A stretch of 64,000 nucleotides of DNA. Origin: Pantoea cypripedii (GTDB lineage: Bacteria; Pseudomonadota; Gammaproteobacteria; Enterobacterales; Enterobacteriaceae). The notes under the pieces are model-generated. The model was given only the letters and a program-made list of their open reading frames with translations. It did no database searches and had not been told where the DNA came from. The stretch spans positions 581,965 through 645,964 of the forward strand of contig NZ_CP024769.1 of NCBI RefSeq assembly GCF_011395035.1, read 5' to 3'. Numbering within the stretch: the first letter of the stretch is position 1; every line of letters begins with the position of its first letter. Positions 1-7,752 of the stretch are shown in pieces. Position numbers and translations under genes: made by a program.

Positions 1-319
1 GCTCAAAAGGTTTTGGCAGGTAATCATCCGCGCCCACTTCCAGCCCAATAATGCGATCCGCAGGGTCGCCGCGCCCGGTGACCATAATGATGGCGGGATC
101 GTCGTGGCTTTCGGCACGGATCTGCCGACACAGCGCCAGCCCGTCGGCATCCCCCAGCATCAGGTCCAGCAGTACCACATCAAAGCGGTGCAGCTTCATA
201 CGGGCCTGAGCGTCAGTGGCACTGGCGCTATGCATCACATCAAATTCGTGTTGTGCCAGATAAGGCGCAATCATCTGCGCCAGGCGGATATCGTCCTCAA
301 TCAGCAGTACAGAAGTCAT
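1..319 (-). CDS. OmpR-type response regulator, receiver domain (partial, C-terminus outside window)
   Basis: Reading the minus strand from the ATG at 319 gives a receiver domain that runs off the window start after about 106 residues. It begins MTSVLLIEDD, with the acidic pair near residues 9-10, the phospho-acceptor Asp in VVLLDLMLGDADG, a Thr in the MVTGRG strand, and the conserved Lys in DDYLPKPFE. Receivers with this ending are normally followed by an OmpR/PhoB winged helix, but that part is not visible. A ribosome-binding site (GGAAG) lies about 9 bases before the ATG. The protein is not PmrA by sequence, so it is not an obvious partner for the PmrB-like kinase at 4052-5131; its own kinase is probably encoded beyond the window edge. 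Confidence 0.9.
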   Translation of the reverse strand, partial: MTSVLLIEDDIRLAQMIAPYLAQHEFDVMHSASATDAQARMKLHRFDVVLLDLMLGDADGLALCRQIRAESHDDPAIIMVTGRGDPADRIIGLEVGADDYLPKPFE

Positions 320-406
320 GACTTTTATCTTCCAAAACAATGATGACTAACAGACAGCTGCGTCGACGATTTAGTTTCGTCAACGTCGCAGGAGACGATC
401 AGATGG

Positions 407-1168
407 TCAAAATCTCAGCTGCGACCGCTCATTATAAAAACGACGATACGCGAGATAGACCGCAATAATAGTGGACAGGCTGGCCGTGCCAATCAACATA
501 AAAGTCACCATGATCTGGTATTTGATGGCTTTAACCGGATCAATACCGGCAAAGATTAATCCTGACATCATCCCCGGTAAACTCACCAGCCCGACGGTTT
601 TCGCTGCATCTATCGTTGGAATCATTGAGGCACGAATACTGTCACGAATAAGCGTGCCTGATGCCAGTTTGATAGAAGCTCCCAGACTGAGCATTTCCTG
701 AATTTTCTGACGATTATCCGCGAAACGCTGGTTGAGATTGCTGTAACACAGCCCCACCGCCACCATGGCATTCCCGGCAATCATCCCGGAAATCGGGATC
801 ACCTGCATCGGCATAAATTCGATCGCGCCACTCAACACCAAAATGACCAATGTCAGCGTTGTGCCGCTGGTAATGGCGATAAACGAAATCAGGAAGGCAT
901 GATCAATATTGCGGCTGCGTTTACGCGCATTGAGCGCGGCATTGACGCAGATAAACAACACCATCAGCACCGTAAGCCAGTCATTATTGATGTCGAAAAT
1001 CGACTTCAGCACATAGCCGACAATGATCAGCTGCACTATGGCGCGACACACGCTCCAGATGATGTCTTTGCCCAGTCCCAGCTTCTCTTTCTGGCTAATC
1101 AGCAACGCGATCATCACCAGAACCAACGCCAGTACCAGCGAGGTGTTAGTGATATTATGCTGGCTCAT
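407..1168 (-). CDS. fetB: FetB-like iron export permease (UPF0014 family)
   Basis: A 253-residue integral membrane protein matching FetB/YbbM: hydrophobic throughout with about seven predicted spans, an N-terminal LVLALVLVMIALLISQKEKL segment, and the family signature around GLVSLPGMMSGLIFAGIDP near residues 190-210. With FetA it forms an ABC transporter known in E. coli to lower cytoplasmic iron and increase oxidative stress resistance. The start at 1168 (MSQHN) was chosen because a longer frame reads into fetA coding sequence. It overlaps the 3' end of fetA by 14 bases, implying translational coupling. An imperfect inverted repeat (CTGCG...CGCAG, about 358-396) follows the stop but has no clear T-run. 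Confidence 0.93.
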   Translation of the reverse strand: MSQHNITNTSLVLALVLVMIALLISQKEKLGLGKDIIWSVCRAIVQLIIVGYVLKSIFDINNDWLTVLMVLFICVNAALNARKRSRNIDHAFLISFIAITSGTTLTLVILVLSGAIEFMPMQVIPISGMIAGNAMVAVGLCYSNLNQRFADNRQKIQEMLSLGASIKLASGTLIRDSIRASMIPTIDAAKTVGLVSLPGMMSGLIFAGIDPVKAIKYQIMVTFMLIGTASLSTIIAVYLAYRRFYNERSQLRF

Positions 1169-1820
1169 GGTTTTTCCTCTCGGGAGTTTCCAGTTGCAGC
1201 ACCCGCTGCGCCTGGTGAATTTCCGCCGGGTCATGGCTGATCCACACCACGGCCACGCCATTGTCCTGGACAATCCCTTTGATCAGGTGATTAATCAGGG
1301 TCTTATTGTCTTCATCGAGCGCGCTGGTTACCTCATCGAGCAGCAGTACGTCCGGCAGAAACTGCAAATTACGCAACAAACCGACGCGCTGTTTTTCACC
1401 GCCGGAAAGCTGGTCGATTTTTTTATCCAGCATGTCAGCAGGCAAATTCACTTTGACTAAATCGGCCTCCAGTTTACTGCGCGTGGGTGTCTGCTGCCGG
1501 ATTTGCCACGGCAGCGCCAGGTTGTCGTAAACCGTGTGGCCAAACAGCACCGGGGTTTGAAAGCAGTAGGAAACCTGTTGCCGGTACTCTTCCGCCTTGA
1601 GTTGTGAAATGTCCTGGTTACGGAAAAGGAGATGTCCAGCAGTGGGATCCAGCAGTGAAGCCATAATTTTCAGCAACGTGCTTTTGCCACTGCCCGAGGG
1701 ACCGGTCAGTAATACAAAATCACCTGGGTTAAGCGTTAATGAGACCGGAGCCAATAACTCGCGGTCCTCCAGTGAGAACGTCACCCCTTGCACATCCAGC
1801 AAAGGAAAATCGGCGGCCAT
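1155..1820 (-). CDS. fetA: FetA-like iron export ABC ATPase
   Basis: ATP-binding subunit of the FetAB exporter, about 221 residues. Visible motifs are Walker A GPSGSGKST, the Q-loop CFQTPVLFG, the ABC signature LSGGEKQR, Walker B VLLLDEVTSALD and the switch His in VWISHD. The frame is open to 1880, but aligning from memory with E. coli FetA favours a start at 1820 (MAADFPLL), which has GGATGG six bases upstream; an ATG at 1826 is the alternative. First gene of the fetA-fetB pair. The gap to arnT is short, but arnT is a separate gene on the same strand and may contribute read-through transcription. Confidence 0.92.
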   Translation of the reverse strand: MAADFPLLDVQGVTFSLEDRELLAPVSLTLNPGDFVLLTGPSGSGKSTLLKIMASLLDPTAGHLLFRNQDISQLKAEEYRQQVSYCFQTPVLFGHTVYDNLALPWQIRQQTPTRSKLEADLVKVNLPADMLDKKIDQLSGGEKQRVGLLRNLQFLPDVLLLDEVTSALDEDNKTLINHLIKGIVQDNGVAVVWISHDPAEIHQAQRVLQLETPERKNHEPA

Positions 1821-1907
1821 ATTCATCCATCCACAAAAATGAGCAATTGCGTTAACGGGCCGCATTGCGGCCCTGCGCATGTTAGCAGAATTGTGAAGCC
1901 TCTGAGT

Positions 1908-3566
1908 TTAGGGTTCAGGGCCGTATTGCAGTAAAAGCATGCGATCGCGGCGGTAAACCAGATCGGCGGGAGGGATATCGGTTGGCGTGGCCTCACCACG
2001 ACTCAGCATCAGCACCACGGAAACCGTGCCTTGTTTGCGGTGCGTCGCCAGCCATTGCGGGAAGTCAGCTTTGCTGACGAAGCGCGACTGAGAATCGGGA
2101 TAGCTCAGGCCATAGCGAACTTCGCCTTGCTTATCATAGAAATACATATCACTACGTTGTAATGTCCAGGCGATGGTCGATGCGATGCCGGGGTCATCAC
2201 TCAGGATATAGCGGCTTTCTGCCAGTTTATCCGTCACACTCGCCACAAAGACCTGAGGTTGTTTGGTGTTCTGTACGCTTTCCGGGATGGCATTGCCCAC
2301 GCAAAGCGCCAGAGCCAGCGGGCAAAGTGCGGCAAGTTGCCAGCCTTTACCTTTCGCCTTGAGGCTGACAATACCTGCCAGGCCCCAGCCAGCAAAAGCC
2401 ACTGCCGCCATGATCACGGCGGTCGTTTCGTGCTGCTGATACAGCAGACGATGGCTGATGCCCCAGGGCGCGAACACCACCAGTAATGCGAACAGGCTCA
2501 GTGCGCCAAACAGGATATTAATCCAGGCATTAACCTGCAAAACACGGTTCGCCTGCCCCACCAGCCGATGCCCATAACCGGCCATCAGAATCGCCAGCGG
2601 CGCAAAGCATGGCAGGATGTAGGTCAGTAATTTGCCTTTAGCAATGCTGAAGAACACCAGTGGGATGAGGATCCAGCATAATAAATAAAACCCACCAGGG
2701 GCGCTTTTGCGCTCCTGCCAGCCCTGACGCAAGGCACCGGGCAGCAGCGCCAGCCACGGCAGGGAACCGGCGATTAAGATCGGTATGTAGTACCAGAGCG
2801 GCGCTTTGTGCTGAGCATCCGAATCAGCAAAGCGCTGAATATGCTCTATCCAGAAAAAGTAGTGCCAGAAATCCGGTTGTTGCTGATTAATCGCCAGCGC
2901 CCAGGGTGCGCTGAGCAGAGCGGCGCAAAGCACGGTAAGCGGGCCAAACGTCAGTAACTCACGGAAACGCTGGTTGCAGATGGCCCAGGGAACAATCACC
3001 AGCACCGGTACCGCCAGCGCCAGAAATCCCTTGGTCATAAACCCCATACCACAGGCGAGTCCAAACAGGATATAACCCCCGAGCCGCTGGCGCGGTGTCA
3101 CCGCCCCGGCGGCATACCAGTAACTGCACATGGCGGCGACTAACCACAGCGACAGGATCGGGTCGAGCACGGCATAGGTGCCCACACCATACACCAGCAA
3201 TGAGGTGAGAAAGATAACGCTGGCAGTCAGTGCGATAGCCCTGTCCGCATAGAGGCGACGAGCGAGCCAGAAAACCAGTACCGCGCTAAGTAGCGTGGAG
3301 AAAACTGCGCCAATACGTACGGCGAAGTTATTATGGCCAAATAGCCACTGACCGATGTTATTGAACCAATAACCGGCAATGGGTTTTTCGAAATAGCGTA
3401 AATCAAAGAAGTGCGGCGTGATCCAGTTGCCGTTTTGTAGCATCTCGCGGCTGATCTCCGCGTAGCGCGTTTCATCCGGCTGCCAGAGATGGCGAAACTC
3501 AAGTGGCACCAGATAATAAAGGAACAGTAGCGCCAGCAGGAGCAGCGTTTTGGTTGTTGCGGTCAT
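1908..3566 (-). CDS. arnT: ArnT, 4-amino-4-deoxy-L-arabinose lipid A transferase
   Basis: A 552-residue GT83 (GT-C fold) inner-membrane glycosyltransferase that moves L-Ara4N from undecaprenyl phosphate to lipid A, giving resistance to polymyxin and cationic peptides. The N-terminus has a first span (LLLLALLFLYYLVPLEFR) followed by the periplasmic catalytic loop with the conserved acidic WQPDETRYAEISREML block and the FEKP motif; about a dozen further spans and a soluble periplasmic C-terminal domain follow. Length equals the E. coli protein. The start at 3566 has an AGGGAA site close upstream; the frame extends ten codons further without one. The other arn genes (arnBCADEF) are absent here, so they must lie elsewhere for this enzyme to receive donor. 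The neighbours pmrR, pmrB and an ArnA-like protein fit the same function. Confidence 0.95.
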   Translation of the reverse strand: MTATTKTLLLLALLFLYYLVPLEFRHLWQPDETRYAEISREMLQNGNWITPHFFDLRYFEKPIAGYWFNNIGQWLFGHNNFAVRIGAVFSTLLSAVLVFWLARRLYADRAIALTASVIFLTSLLVYGVGTYAVLDPILSLWLVAAMCSYWYAAGAVTPRQRLGGYILFGLACGMGFMTKGFLALAVPVLVIVPWAICNQRFRELLTFGPLTVLCAALLSAPWALAINQQQPDFWHYFFWIEHIQRFADSDAQHKAPLWYYIPILIAGSLPWLALLPGALRQGWQERKSAPGGFYLLCWILIPLVFFSIAKGKLLTYILPCFAPLAILMAGYGHRLVGQANRVLQVNAWINILFGALSLFALLVVFAPWGISHRLLYQQHETTAVIMAAVAFAGWGLAGIVSLKAKGKGWQLAALCPLALALCVGNAIPESVQNTKQPQVFVASVTDKLAESRYILSDDPGIASTIAWTLQRSDMYFYDKQGEVRYGLSYPDSQSRFVSKADFPQWLATHRKQGTVSVVLMLSRGEATPTDIPPADLVYRRDRMLLLQYGPEP

Positions 3567-3827
3567 GCGCGATTCCCTGTGAGTTTTCCACACCACACCG
3601 ATTGTTCCAGCCAGTACATGTTGTCCGGCCTGAAATACAGTAGATTCATTAAACTATCCAGCCATGCAAATTTAGCATAAAGTGCTAAATATGAAACCCT
3701 GGCACAGAGAAATTTAAAAATTTATTTCCCCGCAGCGTGAATACTCTCTTCCTCATGTTATTAACATCGGGATGAAGAAAGTTTTGCATCCATTAATTTA
3801 TGCAGATTGAGATCATAGCGCCGGATT

Positions 3828-3871
3828 CTTAACGGAACATTAAACGAAGAATCTTCATGTTTGTTCCGTTA
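3828..3871. promoter_or_regulatory. Long inverted repeat with a near-PmrA box between arnT and pmrR
   Basis: TAACGGAACA (3830-3839) is perfectly repeated in inverted form as TGTTCCGTTA (3862-3871). The interior contains a second palindrome, GAAGAATCTTC (3846-3856). Overlapping the left arm, the minus strand reads TTTAAT-N5-GTTAAG (3844-3828), one base away from the PmrA-box consensus and facing arnT, whose start is 262 bases away. The gap 3567-3942 is otherwise AT-rich and without a gene. Whether this is an operator, an RNA hairpin or both is not decided by sequence; no T-run follows on either strand. Confidence 0.5.
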
Positions 3872-3883
3872 GCGAAAGAGTGG

Positions 3884-3900
3884 CTTAAGGTTAACTTAAT
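3884..3900 (+). promoter_or_regulatory. PmrA box upstream of the small membrane peptide
   Basis: CTTAAG-N5-CTTAAT fits the YTTAAK-N5-YTTAAK direct repeat bound by phosphorylated PmrA. A TAAAAA-type -10 begins at 3910, placing the box across the -35 region as in known PmrA promoters. It lies 43 bases before the ATG at 3943. The box is nearly symmetric, so it could also serve the opposite strand. Confidence 0.7.
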
Positions 3901-3942
3901 CTTTGGCAGTAAAAATTGTCGGGTCTGATAATGAGGTTCTCT

Positions 3943-4041
3943 ATGAAATCCATTTTTTCCCGTCCTGCCAGCGAATATGCTGCGGTTATTCTCAGTGCGG
4001 TAAGCATTGTTAGTTTTTTGATCATCTGGTTTTCACTTTAA
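3943..4041 (+). CDS. pmrR: PmrR-like small inner-membrane peptide (LpxT inhibitor)
   Basis: A 32-residue ORF, MKSIFSRPASEYAAV followed by one transmembrane helix ending IWFSL. A GAGG ribosome-binding site is six bases before the ATG. From memory, it aligns without gaps to the E. coli/Salmonella peptide PmrR, sharing the Glu before the helix, the central Ser and the SFLxIWF ending. Known PmrR is induced by PmrA and inhibits LpxT, the lipid A 1-diphosphate transferase, so that EptA can modify the 1-phosphate. The PmrA box 43 bases upstream and the flanking arnT and pmrB genes support the same role here. The peptide is easily missed by gene callers because of its length. Confidence 0.78.
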   Translation: MKSIFSRPASEYAAVILSAVSIVSFLIIWFSL

Positions 4042-4051
4042 GTCTGCGGGA

Positions 4052-5131
4052 TTATTGGCCGGTAAAGATGACTCTGGCCCGGCAACCCGGAACGCTGCCC
4101 CGATTCTCCAGTAAAAACTGCCCTTTATGCAGCTGAACAATACGGGTGACGATACTCAGCCCCAGCCCTATGCCACCAAAACGACGATCCATGCGTACAA
4201 ACGCCTGACTCAGCTCGCCAATTTTGCTTTCATCAATTCCCACTCCCTCATCTTCTACCACCAGCACCGGAGACGGCAGCTTGCTGATACGGATGGTGAT
4301 ACAGGTATCGTGCGGGCTGTAACGATGGGCATTTTCCACCAGATTTCGCAGCATCACCTTCAGCAGAGTCGCATCACCACGCACGATAACCTCCTGCGGC
4401 ATAGTGAGAATTAAGACCTGTTGATGCTGTGCCAGCATGGCTTCGAATTCATGTTTCATCGGCTCGACAACATCCTGGATCAACCTGACATTCTGGTAGC
4501 TTCCGGTTGAAAAAGATTGCCCGGCCCGCGCCAGCTGTAACAGCTGGGTCACGCTGCTGGTCATCTGATCGAGTCGCTGCATCAGGGGCTTCACATCGCA
4601 TTGATGTGTTCTTTCCAGCAGTTCCAGATGGAGCCTGAGACCGGCCAGCGGGGTGCGCAGTTCGTGCGCAACGTCGGAGGTAAACATGCGCTCCCGCTCA
4701 AGACTGGCGCTCAGGCGGGATACCAGGCGATTGATGGCCTGAGTCACCGCATCAATCTCCTGCAAAGAACTGTGATAGTCCACCGGTGTCAGTTTTTCCT
4801 CACCGCGTTCCTCCAGGCGTTTTTGCAGCTCTGATAAAGGCCGGGTCAGGCTGGTTATCGCCTGAAAACAGAGGAATAACGCCACGAGAATCATGACGAT
4901 GCTGGGAAGCGCCAGGCTGATGATGGCTTCATGGATTTCTTTTTCCAGATGCTGGTGTGGATTGTGATTATCCAGTGCAGCATTCACCAGTAACGCGATC
5001 TGTTCTTTGCTCTCATGCCATACCCCCCACACACTGATGGTCTGACAAACAATCAGAATCAAGCCAATGACCAGCAATAACCGCCAGCGCAGGGTGCTGT
5101 TTTTACGGGGACGTAACAAAGGCCAGAACAT
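4052..5131 (-). CDS. pmrB: PmrB/BasS sensor histidine kinase
   Basis: A 359-residue sensor kinase resembling E. coli BasS along its whole length. Order: span one (RLLLVIGLILIVCQTISVW), a short periplasmic loop of about 30 residues rich in acidic and His residues including an EIHE (ExxE, metal-sensing type) motif, span two, a HAMP linker, the dimerisation helix with the phospho-accepting His in DVAHELRTPLAG, then N-box NLVENAHRYS, G1 VEDEGVGID and G2 GGIGLGLSI. It senses Fe(III), Al(III) and low pH in known systems and activates PmrA-controlled lipid A modification genes. GAGGGG precedes the ATG. Unusually, no pmrA lies upstream; the preceding 278 bases are non-coding. It ends close to and convergent with pmrR. 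Confidence 0.93.
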   Translation of the reverse strand: MFWPLLRPRKNSTLRWRLLLVIGLILIVCQTISVWGVWHESKEQIALLVNAALDNHNPHQHLEKEIHEAIISLALPSIVMILVALFLCFQAITSLTRPLSELQKRLEERGEEKLTPVDYHSSLQEIDAVTQAINRLVSRLSASLERERMFTSDVAHELRTPLAGLRLHLELLERTHQCDVKPLMQRLDQMTSSVTQLLQLARAGQSFSTGSYQNVRLIQDVVEPMKHEFEAMLAQHQQVLILTMPQEVIVRGDATLLKVMLRNLVENAHRYSPHDTCITIRISKLPSPVLVVEDEGVGIDESKIGELSQAFVRMDRRFGGIGLGLSIVTRIVQLHKGQFLLENRGSVPGCRARVIFTGQ

Positions 5132-5317
5132 GGTCAGCCCCTCGCTTCACAGGCTTTGATTAAAATAGCGTTAATCCAGGGTGTGAATAATCTTCTCATT
5201 ACCCTATGAGAGAAAATCCGGGCAGGAAAAATTGCAAATTGAATTAAAATTGACGGGGAAAAAACAAATAATAACGGATTCCTTACCATCCGATTAAATA
5301 AAGAAAAGGGCATTATT

Positions 5318-5350
5318 AACTGGCCTCCTCTAATGATGAAGAGACCAGTT
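5318..5350. terminator. Hairpin between the ArnA-like gene and pmrB
   Basis: AACTGG (5318-5323) pairs with CCAGTT (5345-5350), with an inner CTC/GAG stem after one mismatch. On the minus strand it is followed by a weak TTTTCTTT tract, so it may end transcription of the ArnA-like gene. The rest of 5132-5409 is AT-rich with no gene I can support. Confidence 0.4.
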
Positions 5351-5409
5351 TCTCACCGCTACATTAGGTGATCCTTAAGTTGCCAAATGACAATTTTAAC
5401 TTATGTTTT

Positions 5410-6342
5410 TCAGGGCATCGTCTTAGCGCAGATCGTTTCCCCCACGCGCAGCCCTAAGTTGCGCGCCAGTTCAGCCCCGCTAACCCTGGCCCCCTCACCG
5501 ATTTGCCCGGCCACTACCTCAAGTTGTCCTGTACCGCAGGCAATCACCAGCGGTTCAAGGCTTAACACCGTGCCGGGTTGGTCAGTGGATTTATCCGGAC
5601 GGCTATGACTTTGCCAGACAACAAAGCGCTGTCCATAGGCCGCACTGTACGCTCCCGGCCAGGGGCTGGCGAGCCCACGTACCAGATTGTGTATATCCTG
5701 CGCCGCGGCCTGCCAGTTGATCTCCCCATCCTGCGGTGTGCGGCGGCCGAATCGGCTTGCCTGGGACTCATCCTGCTCCCGCTCTTCCAGTTGACCTGCG
5801 CACAGCGCGGGTAGCCAAACGGCCAGCATTTTAGCGCTGGTGCTGACCAGTTTGTTGTGCAGACTATGAGCATCGTCCTCAGGGAGTATCCTGACTTTCT
5901 GCTGCGCCAGAATCGGGCCACAATCAGGACGCACGATCAGGCGAAACAGCGTGACACCGGTCTCGGTATCGCCCTTGATTAAAACCCAGTTCAGATGCGC
6001 CCTGCCACGATGCGCAGGCAGCAAAGAAGCTTGCACGCCAAACGCTCCACGACGAGGGATCGCCAGAATTTCACGGCTGAGTATCTGCCTGAATGACAGG
6101 CTAAACAGCATATCGGGTGCCAGCGTTTGCAACAGCGCTATCCATTGCGGCTGGTTGACGTCTTCCGGCATATACAGCGGAATGTTGCGGGCCTGCGCCA
6201 TCCGGGCCACCGAGCCATGAAAGTGATTTTCGCCCGGCGCATCAGCATGCGTGAACACCGCACAGATCTCAAAACCGGCGTTTTCCAGCGCTTCCAGGCC
6301 AGCGCAACCCATATCGTGGTAGGCAAAAATAACAGCTTTCAT
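5410..6342 (-). CDS. Free-standing ArnA formyltransferase-domain homologue, catalytic residues lost
   Basis: A 310-residue protein matching only the N-terminal formyltransferase half of ArnA (FAYHDMGC at the start, NWVL, TETGVTL, FGRRTP, SPWPGA); the C-terminal UDP-glucuronate decarboxylase half is absent. In ArnA, Asn102, His104 and Asp140 drive transfer from N10-formyl-tetrahydrofolate to UDP-L-Ara4N. Here residues 102 and 104 are Gly and Gln (GAFGVQASLLP instead of GAFNLHGSLLP), while Asp140 is kept (RPDCG). The frame is intact and the rest of the fold looks conserved, so this is a likely pseudoenzyme rather than a decayed gene. Start 6342 was chosen for its AAAGGAAACC site. Its place beside pmrB and arnT suggests a link to Ara4N metabolism, but its role is unknown. 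Confidence 0.85.
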   Translation of the reverse strand: MKAVIFAYHDMGCAGLEALENAGFEICAVFTHADAPGENHFHGSVARMAQARNIPLYMPEDVNQPQWIALLQTLAPDMLFSLSFRQILSREILAIPRRGAFGVQASLLPAHRGRAHLNWVLIKGDTETGVTLFRLIVRPDCGPILAQQKVRILPEDDAHSLHNKLVSTSAKMLAVWLPALCAGQLEEREQDESQASRFGRRTPQDGEINWQAAAQDIHNLVRGLASPWPGAYSAAYGQRFVVWQSHSRPDKSTDQPGTVLSLEPLVIACGTGQLEVVAGQIGEGARVSGAELARNLGLRVGETICAKTMP

Positions 6343-6576
6343 TGGTTTCCTTTGCATTGGGGATGGCGGTGATAAGACGAACGTTATGATAGCGGGCGAA
6401 AATTAAAAAATGCTTAAACACATGGCTTTTCAACGATGTCATGACAAATCCTGTAATTTCTCACAACTCATTCATTTTACTTACCGGTTATGCGGCTTAA
6501 TCTGAGCATGGGAAACGAGTTTTCACTTGCCGTAACGGCACGTGATTATTATCCTCTGGCAAAAAAAGGGACTCTC

Positions 6577-7752
6577 ATGCCAACTTCAACGAAAAAATGG
6601 TTTTTTCCAGCGTTTGTTATTCTGCTTATCATCCTCGGTGGTTATAAACTCAATGCCTCCCGCAACAAACCTGACAACACGATTACCACCACCGTGCGTC
6701 AGGGCAACATCGAAAACGTGATCGCGGCAACGGGCAAAATGGATGCTATCGAACGCGTTAACGTCGGCGCTCAGGTTTCCGGTCAGCTGAAAAAATTGTA
6801 TATCCGCACCGGTGATAACGTGCGTAAAGGTGAGCTGATCGCCGAAATCGATGACCAGCCACAACGCAGTGGTCTGCACAATGCCGAAGCGGCGCTGAGC
6901 GTCGCCAAAGCCGATTTAGAAACCAAAGAAGCCACCCTGGTGCGTCAGGATGCGCAGTTCAAACGCCTGCAACAGATGCTAAAGATGAATTTAGTGTCCC
7001 GTCAGGATTTTGACACCGGCGCGGAAGCCTGGCGCATTGCCCGCGCAGAGCAAACGGCCCAGCAGGCACGCGTGGTTCAGGCACAGATTGAAGTGGATAA
7101 AAAACAGCTCGACCTGAGTTACACCCGCATCATGGCCCCGATGGATGGCACCGTTATCGCCATCATTACCAAACAAGGGCAGACGGTGAACGCAGCACAA
7201 AGTGCCCCGACCATCGCTAAACTGGCCCAGCTGGCGACCATGACCATCAAAGTGCAGATATCTGAAGCCGACATCAATAACATCAAACCCGGCCAGCAAG
7301 CCTGGTTCACCACCTTCTCCGACCCGGATAAACGTTACAACGCCACATTACGCAGCATTGAACTGGCACCCGATACGGTGATGAAAGATGACGCGCTGCC
7401 GAATAACAGTGAGAGCGGCAGCACCAGTTCCACCAATGCCGCGGTGTATTACAACGCGCTGCTCGATGTCCCGAATCCCGATAACTCTCTGCGCATCGCC
7501 ATGACCGCTCAGGTCAACCTGTTGCGCGACTCGGCAAACAACGCGTTATTGATTCCGGTTCAGGCGCGGAAAAAAGACGCTGACGGCAAAAGTTATGTTG
7601 AAGTCGCGGGTGAAAACCAGCAGCCAATCAAGCGTTACATCACTACCGGCATTACTGACAACGTGGATATCCAGGTATTAAGTGGATTGCAGGCCGGAGA
7701 AAAAGTCATTCTGGCCACTCAGCCTACTGGAGCAGACAAGGTGGTGATGTGA
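6577..7752 (+). CDS. macA: MacA, periplasmic adaptor of the MacAB-TolC exporter
   Basis: A 391-residue membrane-fusion protein with an N-terminal membrane anchor (FPAFVILLIILGGYKL), a lipoyl half-motif (NVGAQVSGQLKKL), a long helical hairpin (about residues 95-185), the second lipoyl half (IMAPMDGTVI) and beta-barrel domains. It links the MacB pump to TolC and stimulates its ATPase; known cargoes are macrolides, enterotoxin and lipopolysaccharide-related molecules. Start 6577 was chosen for the AAGGGA site seven bases upstream and because it puts the anchor at the N-terminus; the frame is open from 6490. It overlaps macB by four bases (GTGA). Confidence 0.95.
   Translation: MPTSTKKWFFPAFVILLIILGGYKLNASRNKPDNTITTTVRQGNIENVIAATGKMDAIERVNVGAQVSGQLKKLYIRTGDNVRKGELIAEIDDQPQRSGLHNAEAALSVAKADLETKEATLVRQDAQFKRLQQMLKMNLVSRQDFDTGAEAWRIARAEQTAQQARVVQAQIEVDKKQLDLSYTRIMAPMDGTVIAIITKQGQTVNAAQSAPTIAKLAQLATMTIKVQISEADINNIKPGQQAWFTTFSDPDKRYNATLRSIELAPDTVMKDDALPNNSESGSTSSTNAAVYYNALLDVPNPDNSLRIAMTAQVNLLRDSANNALLIPVQARKKDADGKSYVEVAGENQQPIKRYITTGITDNVDIQVLSGLQAGEKVILATQPTGADKVVM

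Noticed and set aside
1..319. Response regulator as the missing PmrA
   Set aside because: Its receiver (MTSVLLIEDDIRLAQ) differs from PmrA (MKILIVEDDTLLLQ type), and it lies on the other side of fetAB and arnT.
5141..5206. 21-codon frame (MRRLFTPWIN...) just before pmrB, ending in the pmrB leader
   Set aside because: Considered as a remnant of pmrA or a leader peptide, but it does not match the end of PmrA and its AGGG is only two bases from the ATG.
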